The notes: a model not told the origin generated them from the sequence alone. A DNA stretch of 64,000 bases from Leptospira terpstrae serovar Hualin str. LT 11-33 = ATCC 700639 (GCF_000332495.1 NZ_AOGW02000018.1:308286-372285); one strand, 5' to 3'; shown: positions 19,825 to 30,025, numbered from the stretch's first letter. Numbers and translations: made by a program.

Positions 19825-21585
19825 ATGAAATTGAATCTTAATTTTTTAATCCTATGTCTGTTTTTTATCCCATTGTTTGATTGTCAGATAACAAAACCAA
19901 AAGAAGTTTTAAAAGGTTCTCACGAAGTGCATCTAGAAAATTTGAATGCAGAATTTGAGAAAAAAATTTACGAAGTGGTTCCTGGAGTTTTTTCAGCAGT
20001 AGGATATGGTATCGCTAACTCGATGTTAATTGTTGGAAAGGATGGCCTTATAATCATTGATACATTAGATGAGTTACGTGCATCCAAACAAGTTTTGGAA
20101 GATTTCAGAAAGATATCCTCTTTACCAATCAAAGCTATTATTTATACTCATAGCCACCCTGATCATATTTTTGGATCACAATCTTTTGTTTCAGGAGAAT
20201 CGCCGGAAGTGTATGCCCACGAGAGTTTATTACCAAGTGTACAAAAATTGGCAAGTGAAACGACTCCGATCATTGGGACAAGAAGTGCTCGTATGTTTGG
20301 AAATTATCTAGAAAAAAGCGACTTAGTCAATGTAGGGATTGGACCTTACCAAGGTTATAATGCGGATACCAAATTAGATTTTGTTCCACCAACGAAAACA
20401 TTCAGGGATACTCTAGAAATTGAGGTTGCAGGGATACAATTGAAGTTAATTCATGCACCTGGAGAAACAGACGATCAAATATATATTTACCATCCAGAAA
20501 AAAATATTTTATTTGTAGGAGATAACTTTTATAAAGCATTTCCTAATTTATACACAATCCGAGGAACATGGTTTCGGAGTTTAAAAAATTGGTATGAGTC
20601 TCTAGATATCATTCGAAAAATAAAACCAGAACATTTGATTCCAAGCCATGGAAAACCAGTTTCTGGTAAGTCCTATATTATGGAAGTAGTGACAGATTAT
20701 CGAGATGCCGTACAATTTGTACATGATCAATCTCTACGTGGAATCAACGCAGGATTCCATCCCGATGATTTAGTTGAATTTGTGAAACTTCCCGATCATT
20801 TAAAAAAATCACCTTACCTCCAAGAAGTTTATGGAAAAGTATCTTGGTCTGTTCGGTCTGCGTTTACTGGCAATCTGGGTTGGTTTAGTGGTGACTCTTC
20901 GGAATTACAACCTCTGGATCGAAAGGCCTATGCAGATTTGATTGTAGATTTGGCTGGAGGAAAAGAAAATCTTTTTAAGTATACAAAGAGTAAATTACAA
21001 TCCAATGAATACCAGGCTGTTTTAACACTTTCAGGATATATCCTTCGTAATGATCCAAATTTTAAGGATGTTGTTTCCTTACGCATTGAAGCTTTGGAAA
21101 AACTTGGCCAATCGGAATCGAATGCAAATGCTAAACACTATTATCTTACCGAAGCCTTAGAATTACGAAATCAGTTTGTGGCTAAAATCAAAGTGAGACC
21201 AAGTCCTGCACTTTTACGACGATATCCTGTAAAAGTGATTTTAAGTAGCTTTGTAACTAATTTGGATCCTGAGTTAAGTGCTAATACAGATGAAAAAGTG
21301 GGGTTTATTTTTGAAGATACAAAAGAAACGTATACCATCCATGTAAGACGGGGAGTGGCGGAAGTGATTCCTGGTTTACTCACTGATGCACATTTAGTTG
21401 TTGAATTAAATACCCAAGATTGGAAAGAGATGTTGGTTCGATTGAAATCGCCTGCAACAACAGTTCTTAAGTTTCGATATAAAAAGGGGAATTTACTATC
21501 CTTCGTACAATTTTTGAAAAAGTTTTCACCTAAAGAACAAATTCTTTCTTCACAAATTCCGATCTACCAATCGATAGGAAAATAG
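19825..21585 (+). CDS. SdsA/BDS1-type alkylsulfatase (metallo-beta-lactamase fold + C-terminal sterol-carrier-like domain), lipoprotein
   Basis: 586 aa. I choose the ATG at 19825, which gives a complete lipoprotein signal with lipobox LFDC; a longer frame from 19750 buries it. The zinc site is THSHPDH (H109, H111, D113, H114), with [15 protein letters not shown] and IPSHGKP supplying the remaining ligands. A helical dimerisation region and a C-terminal SCP2-like domain follow, the order known in class III linear-alkyl sulfatases that cleave detergents such as dodecyl sulfate. With the sulfatase, FGE and AtsA-like genes it forms a sulfate-ester locus. The 3' end overlaps the convergent SDR gene by 22 bp. 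Confidence 0.85.
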   Translation: MKLNLNFLILCLFFIPLFDCQITKPKEVLKGSHEVHLENLNAEFEKKIYEVVPGVFSAVGYGIANSMLIVGKDGLIIIDTLDELRASKQVLEDFRKISSLPIKAIIYTHSHPDHIFGSQSFVSGESPEVYAHESLLPSVQKLASETTPIIGTRSARMFGNYLEKSDLVNVGIGPYQGYNADTKLDFVPPTKTFRDTLEIEVAGIQLKLIHAPGETDDQIYIYHPEKNILFVGDNFYKAFPNLYTIRGTWFRSLKNWYESLDIIRKIKPEHLIPSHGKPVSGKSYIMEVVTDYRDAVQFVHDQSLRGINAGFHPDDLVEFVKLPDHLKKSPYLQEVYGKVSWSVRSAFTGNLGWFSGDSSELQPLDRKAYADLIVDLAGGKENLFKYTKSKLQSNEYQAVLTLSGYILRNDPNFKDVVSLRIEALEKLGQSESNANAKHYYLTEALELRNQFVAKIKVRPSPALLRRYPVKVILSSFVTNLDPELSANTDEKVGFIFEDTKETYTIHVRRGVAEVIPGLLTDAHLVVELNTQDWKEMLVRLKSPATTVLKFRYKKGNLLSFVQFLKKFSPKEQILSSQIPIYQSIGK

Positions 21586-23084
21586 TCTTTTAGAAATTTG
21601 CCAATCCAGTGTTTCCCTGTATTGACACCATCAAACAGGGGATCAACGACTCGGGCAGCGCCATCCACAATGTCTAGTGGTGGTTGGAAATCATGAAGGT
21701 CTTGTTTTCTTTTTGCAAGTTCGACTGGATCTTCATCTGTAACCCAACCTGTATCCACTGCATTCATAAAAATTCCATCTTTTGCAAAGTCCTCTGCAGA
21801 AGTATGGGTCATCATATTGAGGGCAGCTTTTGCCATATTTGTATGAGGATGGCGGTCTTCTTTTTTGAATCTATGGAATTTACCTTCCATAGCGGAAACA
21901 TTAATGATATGTTTTTTCCCAGTATTATCTTTTCGCATAAGACCAACAAGGCGGTTACAAAGTACAAACGGTGCGACAGCATTCACCAATTGAACTTCCA
22001 ACATTTCTGAGGTGTTGATTTCTCCAAGTCGAAGCCGCCAACTATTTGTTTTACGAAGGTCCACTTGTTGTAAATCCGCATCTAACTGGCCTTCTGGAAA
22101 TACTGCTTCTAGTTCATGGGAATTGTCGTGGGAGTAGGGGATTTGTGAGAGTGCAGCAGATGACCGAATTCCGACTCCTGGTGTTTTATGATTCCAACTC
22201 ACAGCAAGGGCAGTGGCAGCATCTTTCATTTCCGAATCCGACCGATAAGAATCTAACTCTTGTTTGCAGTGTTGGTAAAAACTTAGTAACTTTTGTGCTT
22301 CCGGTGGTAACTCGATAATCGTAAGTTTTTCCATGTCCAGAAGATGGCTATAAAAACCAGGTGGGCGTCTCACCGTTTGGGCCGCATTATTAATTAAGAT
22401 GTCTAATCTCTCTAAATGATTTTCTAAAAATTTACAAAAAATTTCTACACTGGGTGTATGCCTGAGATCCAATCCAAAAATCTGTAAACGATCCTTCCAT
22501 AAATGAAAATCTGTCTCTTTTGCAAAACGAATTGCCGAATCATTGGGAAATCTTGTGGTTGCAATGACGCGCGCACCAGCACGTAACAAAAGTAAGGTTG
22601 CCTGATAACCTATTTTTAAACGAGAGCCAGTAATGACTGCTACAGTTCCTCTGAGGTCAGTTGTTTGGAACCTTTTGGAATAGTTAAGTTCCGCACAATT
22701 GGGACACATGGAATCGTAAAAAAAATGTAGTTTAGTGAATGGTGTTTTACAGATATAACATGGTTTTGGATTTGAAAGTTCTTCTGCTTTGTCCCAGGAC
22801 CATCCGGCCGTATTCGAAATTTGTAATGGCGCTTTAAAAACTGCAGTTTCTCTAGCTCGCCTGATTCCCGTTAGGGCAGTTTTTTGCTTTTCTTGGATTT
22901 TGAGTGTTTGTTTTTTTTCTACACGAACGGTGCGGTTTCTTTTTCGAACTTCATTCCGATCGGGGCGAGAAATTTTGCCGCAGAGGATCATCAGTTCTAA
23001 ACGTTTTTCTTCGGAAATAGATACAAGTTCTTTGGGGGAGTCCAAAAGAGTTTTTAAATCCTGTAACAAAGAATCGATGTCCAT
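21564..23084 (-). CDS. Large SDR-family protein with zinc-binding insert and non-canonical active site
   Basis: 506 aa, twice the length of a simple SDR. The N-terminal ~130 residues are charged and helical and include a four-cysteine cluster (CYIC then CPNC, about 20 residues apart) likely to bind zinc. The Rossmann part has [13 protein letters not shown], the INNAAQT motif and a catalytic-region NVSAMEG. The YxxxK motif is missing its tyrosine: the segment is HTNMAKAAL. An insert of ~100 residues separates NNAA from the catalytic region. NAD(P) binding is likely; the reaction is not. Domain order is unusual but the frame is intact. Confidence 0.75.
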   Translation of the reverse strand: MDIDSLLQDLKTLLDSPKELVSISEEKRLELMILCGKISRPDRNEVRKRNRTVRVEKKQTLKIQEKQKTALTGIRRARETAVFKAPLQISNTAGWSWDKAEELSNPKPCYICKTPFTKLHFFYDSMCPNCAELNYSKRFQTTDLRGTVAVITGSRLKIGYQATLLLLRAGARVIATTRFPNDSAIRFAKETDFHLWKDRLQIFGLDLRHTPSVEIFCKFLENHLERLDILINNAAQTVRRPPGFYSHLLDMEKLTIIELPPEAQKLLSFYQHCKQELDSYRSDSEMKDAATALAVSWNHKTPGVGIRSSAALSQIPYSHDNSHELEAVFPEGQLDADLQQVDLRKTNSWRLRLGEINTSEMLEVQLVNAVAPFVLCNRLVGLMRKDNTGKKHIINVSAMEGKFHRFKKEDRHPHTNMAKAALNMMTHTSAEDFAKDGIFMNAVDTGWVTDEDPVELAKRKQDLHDFQPPLDIVDGAARVVDPLFDGVNTGKHWIGKFLKDYFPIDW

Positions 23085-23189
23085 AGAACCAGAATTTTGA
23101 TTTGGTATGGACGAGCAAGTATCTTTGGTAGGATAAGATTCAGGGAAAGCTTCGCTATTCCCAATCTGTGAAAATTTCTGTCCTTCGGT

Positions 23190-23870
23190 TTAGTGCTTCA
23201 ATACTCGGATTTTGCGTTTTCCTGTAAATTGGATTGATCCATTTAGGACGCAACTATCTTGCATTTCTGACTTTAAATCGATTACCTGTTCTCTCATATT
23301 TTTAAGAATTGAAATTACATCTTTGGACTCGCAAGTACCGAATGCCTTGAACAATTTCTCTTTGTCGTAATAAAGTGAGTTTAGTTGTTGTTCTAATTGT
23401 TTGACAGTAGAATCTTCTTCACTTGAATTCGATATACTACTGTTTGGGTCCTCGATTAAAATTTCACGAATTGGTTTAGTCAAGAATTGTTGGATTTCAA
23501 CCAAGTCTTCTTCGTGAATTAATGGCTCTATTGCGATTAAGATATAAGTTGTCAAGGAAGCTTGGATCATTAACTTTGAATCAGTATTTCCTGTATTAAA
23601 ATTTTGGTATTGAATTTGAGTGTTAAGTTGTTTCCAAAAACATTTTAATTCAACGTATTTTGAAAATAATAGAACTCTTAATTCTTCTTCATCCTCGACA
23701 TCTTCTAAAATTTTTAGAAAATTATCAATAACAGAGTCAAACCAGACCTGCGTTAGTTTTTCGTCTTCTTTGGTAGTTTCAAAACTTTTTCCCCAATCTT
23801 CAATGTTCTCCCTTACCGATCTCGAAAAGGATTCATTAGTTAAGTTCTCTTTGATTATTTTTAATTCCAT
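23190..23870 (-). CDS. Hypothetical protein with C-terminal coiled coil
   Basis: 226 aa from the ATG at 23870; a TTG at 23945 extends it but would overlap the upstream gene by 50 bp. The first ~150 residues are helical and acidic. The C-terminal region (from about TVKQLEQQLNSLYYDKEKL) is a coiled coil that resembles the coiled coil of the next upstream 81-aa protein, including the shared LY-x-KE-L...GT pattern. It is the third gene of an operon with the inverted-order chemoreceptor. It may be a structural partner of that receptor (inference). Family not recognised. Confidence 0.6.
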   Translation of the reverse strand: MELKIIKENLTNESFSRSVRENIEDWGKSFETTKEDEKLTQVWFDSVIDNFLKILEDVEDEEELRVLLFSKYVELKCFWKQLNTQIQYQNFNTGNTDSKLMIQASLTTYILIAIEPLIHEEDLVEIQQFLTKPIREILIEDPNSSISNSSEEDSTVKQLEQQLNSLYYDKEKLFKAFGTCESKDVISILKNMREQVIDLKSEMQDSCVLNGSIQFTGKRKIRVLKH

Positions 23871-23895
23871 TCTATGAAAGTCCAGTGTGTAGATT

Positions 23896-24141
23896 TTATT
23901 CGGATAATCTGAATTTTGGGATATATGCCGAACGAATGGATTCAATAATGATTTGTTTCGATTCGATTTGTTTAAAATTTTCTTTGAATTGGTAAAGTCG
24001 GCTAAGTTCAGATTCTAAGCTATAGTACTCTTCTAGAATTTTATCTGTGTCAGAAGTGCCAAGTTGGGATTCTAACTCTTCTTTTTCTTTATAAAGATCT
24101 ACTATCTGAGTTTCCAAGTTTTCTGCGAGTGAATTATCCAT
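23896..24141 (-). CDS. Small coiled-coil protein
   Basis: 81 aa, almost entirely heptad-patterned coiled coil (ETQIVDLYKEKEELES). It starts 15 bp after the stop of the chemoreceptor-like gene and is followed by the related 226-aa protein. No signal peptide. The shared motif with its neighbour suggests that the two arose by duplication or bind the same partner. Confidence 0.6.
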   Translation of the reverse strand: MDNSLAENLETQIVDLYKEKEELESQLGTSDTDKILEEYYSLESELSRLYQFKENFKQIESKQIIIESIRSAYIPKFRLSE

Positions 24142-24156
24142 CGCATTTTAGACTGA

Positions 24157-25281
24157 TTATTTTTTAAGTGCAGAAATTAAATTGAATTCTACGAGGATAC
24201 TCCAAGGTCTTTTACTTTGACCGATTTTTACTGGTTTAAGAATTCTTGCCGTATTTGATTTATCGATAAATGTAAAACTTTCTCCTCTTTGGATCGCATT
24301 TTTGGCATCGTCATTGAGGATCTCGGCACTTGTGCCTAAGAATTCAATTTCTGGGTGAGAGGCAAAATTTCCGTTGTATGTTAGAAGACATGTTTTACCA
24401 ATACCGAATAATTTTTTTGGTGAGAGTTCCCTTTGTAGTTGTTCCAAAGAAAAGTCAGCACCAAGGATACCCGCAAACTTTGAATTTAAAAACAAATTGG
24501 TCATGAGACTAGTCATTTTGACGGTTTTTCCTTCGATAGGGTAATCGTAAGGTTCCATCATAATATCTTCCCCTAAATCACGGGGAAGGGTATACCATTC
24601 ATTTTCACCTGCAGTGTCATAACCTTGTAGAGGTTCTATCGATATCCGTCCTGTGTGCCTATGACAATAAGGAACAAATCTACCTTTAGAGTCATGCCCC
24701 TCTTTTCCTGCATATGCAGCGTCCATTAAATCAATGACATTAGGTTCACAGCAGATAGCATATGCAAGTTGTTGTTCGTTTTGAATTAAGTATTCTTGTA
24801 AGATCAGGAGTAGATGTTCTCTTTTCATTCCTATATTTGCATGGACCAAACTTTGAATTAAAAATTTTAATCCATACAAGGAAGTTGCCATAATATAAAA
24901 TTTGGATTCGAGTTCTTTGGCAATATTACTCGCCCAAAGTTCTGCATAGTCTAAAATTGATTGTTTTTCCATCTCCATAACATCAAAATTCGCAGATGTA
25001 TTTTCTAAATTAATGCGAGATAAAATTTCGGAGATTTTTTTAGTAGCTTCAGAAGTTTGGAAGGATAATTTTGTCACTTCATTTGCTACAACTTCAAAAC
25101 CTCGTCCATGTTCCCCGGCCCTTGCTGCCTCAATTGAAGCATTTAGCGCAAGTAAGTTGGTCTGTTTTGCTACTTGTTGAATTGAAGCAGCAACTGAACC
25201 AATTTCTTTTGACCTTTCCCCAAAAGAATCGATAAGGTCTTTCAGTTTTTTCATTCCTAAATTAGAATAATTGTCTTCCAT
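24157..25281 (-). CDS. Soluble chemoreceptor-like protein with signalling tip at the N-terminus and Cache-like sensor at the C-terminus
   Basis: 374 aa, no membrane segment. Residues ~10-95 contain the conserved receptor hairpin tip [17 protein letters not shown] and flanking [11 protein letters not shown] helices, but the hairpin arms are very short. Residues ~110-370 resemble a Cache/PDC-type sensor ([14 protein letters not shown], then RPWSILVEF near the end). This is the reverse of the usual order, in which the sensor precedes the signalling coil. It could bind CheA/CheW from the cytoplasm or act as a decoy. It heads an operon with two coiled-coil proteins. Confidence 0.75.
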   Translation of the reverse strand: MEDNYSNLGMKKLKDLIDSFGERSKEIGSVAASIQQVAKQTNLLALNASIEAARAGEHGRGFEVVANEVTKLSFQTSEATKKISEILSRINLENTSANFDVMEMEKQSILDYAELWASNIAKELESKFYIMATSLYGLKFLIQSLVHANIGMKREHLLLILQEYLIQNEQQLAYAICCEPNVIDLMDAAYAGKEGHDSKGRFVPYCHRHTGRISIEPLQGYDTAGENEWYTLPRDLGEDIMMEPYDYPIEGKTVKMTSLMTNLFLNSKFAGILGADFSLEQLQRELSPKKLFGIGKTCLLTYNGNFASHPEIEFLGTSAEILNDDAKNAIQRGESFTFIDKSNTARILKPVKIGQSKRPWSILVEFNLISALKK

Positions 25282-25342
25282 GTCTTATCCTGTATTGATT
25301 CCTTTTGACTTTCCAATTATAATATCGGATATTTTTGTCTAG

Positions 25343-27145
25343 CTATTGATAACCAGCTTGTTGCAATCTAAATAGTTTTTCATATTTTCCTTTGTTTAAA
25401 AGGAGTTCATCATGGCTTCCCCATTCAGTTTTTTTACCTTGTTCTAGAACTAAAATTTGATCGGCCATCCTTACTGTTGAAAACCGATGAGAAATTAGAA
25501 TCACAGTTTTTCCTTGTGTATGTTCTCGAAAATGTTCAAATACTTTCATTTCAGCCTCTGCATCTATAGCAGAGGTTGGTTCATCTAATATAAGAATGTC
25601 GGCACTTGTTCGCATAAAGGCGCGGGCGAGCGCGATCTTTTGCCATTGCCCACCAGATAATTCCCTACCATCTTGAAACCACTTTCCTAGTCTTGTAGAA
25701 TAACCTTGTTCCAAACGTGTTACAAAGTCATGGGCCATTCCAAGTTTGGCTGCAGGAATCCATTCTTCTTCCGATTGGATTTTTTGAACATCACCCATCC
25801 CAATGTTTTCACCCACTTTGAATTGGTATTGGACAAAGTTTTGGAAAATGACACCAAACCGGCGACGTAAAGTTTCCTCATCCCAATTTTCCAAATCAAT
25901 TCCATCCAAATAGATTTTGCCAGATGTCGGTGAATACAAACGAGTCAGAAGTTTGATTAAGGTTGTTTTACCGGAACCATTCTCGCCGACGATAGCAAGT
26001 TTTTCTTCAGGTTTTAATTCAAAACTAACATCAGAAAGAGAAGGTTCTTTTGCACCTGGATATTGAAAAGAAACAGATTCAAAAACGATTCCTAATCTTT
26101 GGTGGTTTCCTTTTTGATTTCCATATTGTTTAAGAATCGCAAGTTCTAAAAATTCCATAAGATTTTCAATGTACAAATGGTCTTCATAAATTCCACCGAA
26201 TGCAGAAAGTGCATTGGAAAATGTATTTTGTCCTTGCCTAAAGATGACAAGATACATAGTCATTTCGCCTAATGAAATTTTATGTAACAATGCTAAACAG
26301 ACTATCCAAATGTAAGAGCCGTAAAAAGCAAATTGGCTAAGTAATCCAAGGAGAAAACTAAAAATTCCTTTATAGATTGTTAGTTTTTTATCTTCAATAT
26401 AAATCCTTTGAAAATTGTTTTTGTATCTACCAAGAAATTCTTTACCTAAGTTAAAAAGTAAAATTTCTTTTGCGTTGTCTTCTCTTGCCATAAGTGTTTC
26501 AAGATAAACTTGTTCTCGTGTTTCTTTAGCCTTCCATCGAAACAATCGAAAACTATGATTCGAAAACTTTGTTTCTGCAATAAAAGAAGGGATGGCTGCA
26601 ACAACTAAAATAAAGGAAGCTAACGGAGAGAGTTTGATTAGAAGTCCAAAAAAACTGATAATGGTAATGGAAGATTGAGCGATGGTAAAAAATCTCGTGA
26701 CCATAGATAGAGGTTTAGAGGAAGCTTCGGTCCTAGCTTGGGTCATTTTATCATAGGTTTCGGAATTTTCAAATTGAGTGAGTTCTAAACGAATCGCTTT
26801 GGATAGAATTCTTTCGTTCACCTCCTGGCCTAAACGAATCCTTAACAAAGTATAGGCAATATTGTATAACTTCTGAGATCCAAAATAAAGAATGGTGATA
26901 ATCCCTTCCGCATAAACCAATTTTGCCGCATCAGATTGTAATAAATCTATCCATTCGTCTGATTTTATTTGGCTTTGGAGGATGGAGTCGATTATCAGTT
27001 TTCCAATCCATACGAGAGTAGAGGGAAATAAACCGTTGGCTATTGTTAGAAGGGAAATGAGAGCGGTTAAACCAGGGGAACTTTTGTAAGCTAAATCAAA
27101 AGCAATTCGTGAAGTTTTTAAAATCCTTAAAAAGGTATCAAACAT
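25343..27145 (-). CDS. ABC exporter half-transporter
   Basis: 600 aa. The N-terminal ~320 residues are a six-helix exporter membrane domain. The ATPase domain has Walker A GENGSGKTT, Q-loop IFQNF, signature LSGGQ, Walker B ILILDEPTSAID and the H-loop SHRFSTV. All catalytic residues are present. It is a single fused membrane-ATPase polypeptide and would work as a homodimer or with a partner elsewhere. Substrate unknown. It ends 60 bp upstream of the chemoreceptor-like operon on the same strand. Confidence 0.9.
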   Translation of the reverse strand: MFDTFLRILKTSRIAFDLAYKSSPGLTALISLLTIANGLFPSTLVWIGKLIIDSILQSQIKSDEWIDLLQSDAAKLVYAEGIITILYFGSQKLYNIAYTLLRIRLGQEVNERILSKAIRLELTQFENSETYDKMTQARTEASSKPLSMVTRFFTIAQSSITIISFFGLLIKLSPLASFILVVAAIPSFIAETKFSNHSFRLFRWKAKETREQVYLETLMAREDNAKEILLFNLGKEFLGRYKNNFQRIYIEDKKLTIYKGIFSFLLGLLSQFAFYGSYIWIVCLALLHKISLGEMTMYLVIFRQGQNTFSNALSAFGGIYEDHLYIENLMEFLELAILKQYGNQKGNHQRLGIVFESVSFQYPGAKEPSLSDVSFELKPEEKLAIVGENGSGKTTLIKLLTRLYSPTSGKIYLDGIDLENWDEETLRRRFGVIFQNFVQYQFKVGENIGMGDVQKIQSEEEWIPAAKLGMAHDFVTRLEQGYSTRLGKWFQDGRELSGGQWQKIALARAFMRTSADILILDEPTSAIDAEAEMKVFEHFREHTQGKTVILISHRFSTVRMADQILVLEQGKKTEWGSHDELLLNKGKYEKLFRLQQAGYQ

Positions 27146-27263
27146 ACTAGTTAGATTGATTTGCCCATTTGTTTTCGATACCTTTTTTTAGTTCTATTCA
27201 TTCTGATCATGCAGAATTCCTGGTTGCCATATCCTTTTCTAATTGCAATGATGATAACACAAT

Positions 27264-27995
27264 ATGTCAAAAGAAAGGTTAGATAAAGTTCTCGGAAATT
27301 TTGGTTTAGGGTCACGTTCCGATGTTAAAAAAGAAATCCACCAGGGACAGGTCCAAGTGAATGGAGTGGTGATTAAGGATCCAAGTTATAAAGTATCGCT
27401 TACAGATGAAGTGACTTATTATGAAGAGACTTTAGTTCGGAAAGAGTTTTATTACTTTATGATGAACAAAGCTCCAGATTGTATCACTGCCACAGAAGAC
27501 AGTCGTGAAAAAACAGTCATGGATTACCTAAGCGAAAGACATGAAAATATGGATTTATTTCCTGTCGGTCGATTGGATAAAGAAACAGAAGGTCTATTAT
27601 TATTTACAACAGATGGACCGCTTGCCCATTATTATACATCCCCAAAACACTTTGTCGAAAAGGAATACTATGCAGAAATTTCTGCCCCAGTAACTCCTGA
27701 AGACATCCTTGCCTTTGAAACAGGAATTGTTTTAGATGATGGTTATAAAACCCTTCCTGCAAGGTTGGCCATTCCAGATTCTAACCAACCAAACATTGTG
27801 ACCGTATGGTTAAAAGAAGGGAAATACAGACAAATCCGAAGAATGTTTCAAAGTTTAGGTAAGGAAGTCATTTACCTAAAACGAATGAAGATGGGAAATT
27901 TAGAATTGGATCCAACGTTAACACTCGGGGCTTATCGTGAATTAACTGCCGATGAGGAAATTCTTCTCAAACAAAAAGCACCCATCATTCAATAA
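27264..27995 (+). CDS. rsuA: Small-subunit rRNA pseudouridine synthase, RsuA family
   Basis: 243 aa, normal length for RsuA/RluE-type enzymes. An N-terminal S4 RNA-binding domain (RLDKVLGNFGLGSR, GQVQVNGVVIKD) precedes the catalytic domain. The catalytic aspartate lies in PVGRLDKETEGLLL, and KYRQIRRMF is the family's late motif. It isomerises one uridine in rRNA, in RsuA the 16S position 516; choice of rsuA over rluE rests on overall look. Its last 11 bp overlap the convergent thioesterase gene. Confidence 0.85.
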   Translation: MSKERLDKVLGNFGLGSRSDVKKEIHQGQVQVNGVVIKDPSYKVSLTDEVTYYEETLVRKEFYYFMMNKAPDCITATEDSREKTVMDYLSERHENMDLFPVGRLDKETEGLLLFTTDGPLAHYYTSPKHFVEKEYYAEISAPVTPEDILAFETGIVLDDGYKTLPARLAIPDSNQPNIVTVWLKEGKYRQIRRMFQSLGKEVIYLKRMKMGNLELDPTLTLGAYRELTADEEILLKQKAPIIQ

Positions 27996-28815
27996 ACCTT
28001 TCTATTTTGTCAAAGAAAGCGGCAGGTGCTCGTCTCGGTCTAGAGTTGGAAAGAGAAACAAATAACTGTTCGTCTTTCATGCTGGCGAGTAAGTTGCCAT
28101 TTAGGTCTACAATGTCTTGTCTAAAATAAAACCGAATTTTTTCAAAACTTTCGATCCAACTTAAAATTTTGACATGCGTACCTGGCTCAGGTTGTTTATG
28201 GATTACGATTTCACCACCCATAAAAAAAGTAGTGGAGTCTGTTTCTTTAATAAGGCTCAAGTCTACGATTTCTTTAAAAAATAAAAAACGTCCCTCTTCA
28301 AACACTTTCCAAATTGCATCCGAAGGTAAATTCCAATAACAATTCATATCACTAAAAGGAATATAATAATCATGTTCTACTGTATTTTGTAAGATGGGTT
28401 TCGGATGGATGGTAAATTCATATGGTGTAATATTGATTTCTGGAATTGCAGTAATGACAATATTGTTCCCATCCTGAACTAATTTTGATGTTGTTTCTAA
28501 TTGACAGGCTTTTTTCCCGTCACTACCTAAAATGGTTTGTTTCCAAAAGAGGATTCCATGATCCATTCGAAATACTTGCGATTCCACTGTAATTTCTGAA
28601 TTTGCAAATTGTTGGCTTAAAAACCGAACGTAGGTAGATCCAGGTAAATAACTAATGTTATTACTTAACATATCTTCTACAGAATATCCAAATTCTCTTA
28701 AAACTTCACATCTCGCATCGTAGCCGAAACGTTCATAGGTCCGACTAGTGACATGACGGTTCCAGTCCAAATCAAAATGATGTGTGGTTAAGGATTTACG
28801 GAAAATTTGGCTCAT
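27985..28815 (-). CDS. Acyl-CoA/acyl-ACP thioesterase-like double-hotdog protein
   Basis: 276 aa with two hotdog-fold halves. The first half has HHFDLDWNRHVTSRTYERF, matching the 4HBT/acyl-ACP thioesterase pattern in which the Asp and Asn-Arg-His region is near the active site. The second half has DMNCYWNLPSDAIWKVFEEGR, a comparable element. It likely hydrolyses or binds acyl thioesters in the cytoplasm. Substrate chain length cannot be told. Confidence 0.7.
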   Translation of the reverse strand: MSQIFRKSLTTHHFDLDWNRHVTSRTYERFGYDARCEVLREFGYSVEDMLSNNISYLPGSTYVRFLSQQFANSEITVESQVFRMDHGILFWKQTILGSDGKKACQLETTSKLVQDGNNIVITAIPEINITPYEFTIHPKPILQNTVEHDYYIPFSDMNCYWNLPSDAIWKVFEEGRFLFFKEIVDLSLIKETDSTTFFMGGEIVIHKQPEPGTHVKILSWIESFEKIRFYFRQDIVDLNGNLLASMKDEQLFVSLSNSRPRRAPAAFFDKIERFIE

Positions 28816-28880
28816 TCCACCTTTCTTTTCATTTTAAATGAATGGTAAAGTAGAATTCTTGTCGGATTTAACTTGCAGAC

Positions 28881-29420
28881 CTAAGAATGTAATTTGATTT
28901 TTATATCTAAAAGTTTACCAATAACATCCAATCCATTTAGTTTTTTATTTGATTCTACAAAATAGGGTAATTGCCATTTTTGTGTGGTTAGTCCTTGTTT
29001 GTTGTCTGGTATGTCCCAAGCAGGATATACTCGGAATCCTCTTTTGCCTTCGTGTTTTCCGGAAAGTATTCCTTTTTCATCTAATATCTGTTTTGTGAAT
29101 ATGAAATGACCAACACGATTGTTATTCAGAGTAGCAATAATAAAAATGTCAATATCATCTTTGCTCTTAAATGGTTCAATAGGACCATCTTTACTACGTT
29201 TCCATAAAGTTACAAATTGACCTACTTTTTTAGATGTGATTTTTGCTTTTCGAAATCTTATGTTTTTCTTTTGAATTTGAAAATAACAAGCATCGTATTC
29301 TGCACTTTCCGGTTCTAGTTGAATGTTATGGATCTCTAAACCAAGTGAATCGAACAAACTTTCTTTGGAGATCTTTAAGAATTGAGGGAATGTTTTTTGG
29401 TTTGATGGATTGATAGACAT
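28881..29420 (-). CDS. MepB-like family protein
   Basis: 179 aa. The pattern ESAEYDACYFQIQKKNIRFRKAKITSKKVGQFV and the later FIFTKQILDEKGI / RGFRVYPAWD segments match proteins named MepB after the staphylococcal mepRAB operon. Biochemical role is unknown for the family. No signal peptide. The SMR transporter gene ends 21 bp upstream on the same strand, so co-transcription with a multidrug transporter is likely, echoing the mep context. Confidence 0.7.
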   Translation of the reverse strand: MSINPSNQKTFPQFLKISKESLFDSLGLEIHNIQLEPESAEYDACYFQIQKKNIRFRKAKITSKKVGQFVTLWKRSKDGPIEPFKSKDDIDIFIIATLNNNRVGHFIFTKQILDEKGILSGKHEGKRGFRVYPAWDIPDNKQGLTTQKWQLPYFVESNKKLNGLDVIGKLLDIKIKLHS

Positions 29421-29440
29421 CGCTTGTAAACCACCTTGTA

Positions 29441-29773
29441 TTAATGTGATACTGTTTTAAGTCCAACAACAGATAAGATGAGTGTGGTTAGAAAAAATAT
29501 CCGCCAGAAATCTACAGGTTCTTTGAATAAAATGATTCCAATGAGAACGGTGCCCACAGCACCAATTCCTGTCCAAACTGCATAACTTGTACCAATAGGC
29601 AAAGACTGAGTCACTTTAATTAGTAACAACATGCTGACGAGTAATGAAATAAAAAAGCCAAAATACCATAAGTAAGTTTCAGTTCCTGTGGTTTCTTTTG
29701 CTTTTCCCAAACAAGTGGCAAACATTACCTCAAAAATTCCTGCAATAAATAGTAAAATCCAATTCATACTCAC
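29441..29773 (-). CDS. Small multidrug resistance (SMR) transporter, SugE/Gdx-like
   Basis: 110 aa with four transmembrane helices. The essential membrane glutamate is in the first helix (IAGIFEVMFATCLGKAKE), and the signature W(T)GIGAVGTVLIGIILFKEP fits the family. SMR proteins act as antiparallel dimers that export guanidinium or quaternary cations in exchange for protons. The GIFEVMFATCLGKA segment looks closer to the SugE/Gdx guanidinium exporters than to EmrE; this is tentative. Confidence 0.85.
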   Translation of the reverse strand: MSMNWILLFIAGIFEVMFATCLGKAKETTGTETYLWYFGFFISLLVSMLLLIKVTQSLPIGTSYAVWTGIGAVGTVLIGIILFKEPVDFWRIFFLTTLILSVVGLKTVSH

Positions 29774-29941
29774 TCCTAAAAGATAGGTTTTCGGTTCTAT
29801 GTTAGGATGTAAACTGCATATAAATCAATTCAGTCTACTAGTAAGGATTGTGAGTTTGAGATGTTTTAGAACTTGTGTTTTTGAAATTCTAAAATATCGT
29901 CCGCTTTCCTTTATTCTTCGATTTTTGTTTCATGGAAATTA

Positions 29942-29959
29942 TTCAACTAATTGGTTTAA
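29942..29959. promoter_or_regulatory. Second, imperfect ArsR-operator copy
   Basis: TTCAACTAATTGGTTTAA resembles the perfect palindrome at 29987-30010 and lies 48 bp before it, about four to five helical turns. Seen by eye; binding is inference. Confidence 0.4.
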
Positions 29960-29986
29960 TAATTGACTAAAAAAATGCCATGATTT

Positions 29987-30010
29987 AAATTCAACCAAAT
30001 GGTTGAATTT
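29987..30010. promoter_or_regulatory. Perfect palindromic operator upstream of arsR-like gene
   Basis: AAATTCAACCA-AA-TGGTTGAATTT: 11-bp arms with a 2-bp centre, 16 bp before the chosen ATG at 30026. Position and symmetry suit autorepression by the ArsR-type protein encoded next. Confidence 0.7.
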
Positions 30011-30025
30011 CGTAAAAAAGAACAA

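Noticed and set aside
29774..29986. Guanidine riboswitch ahead of the SMR transporter
   Set aside because: Looked for ACGR-tipped hairpins or the guanidine-I core in the leader; none was convincing.
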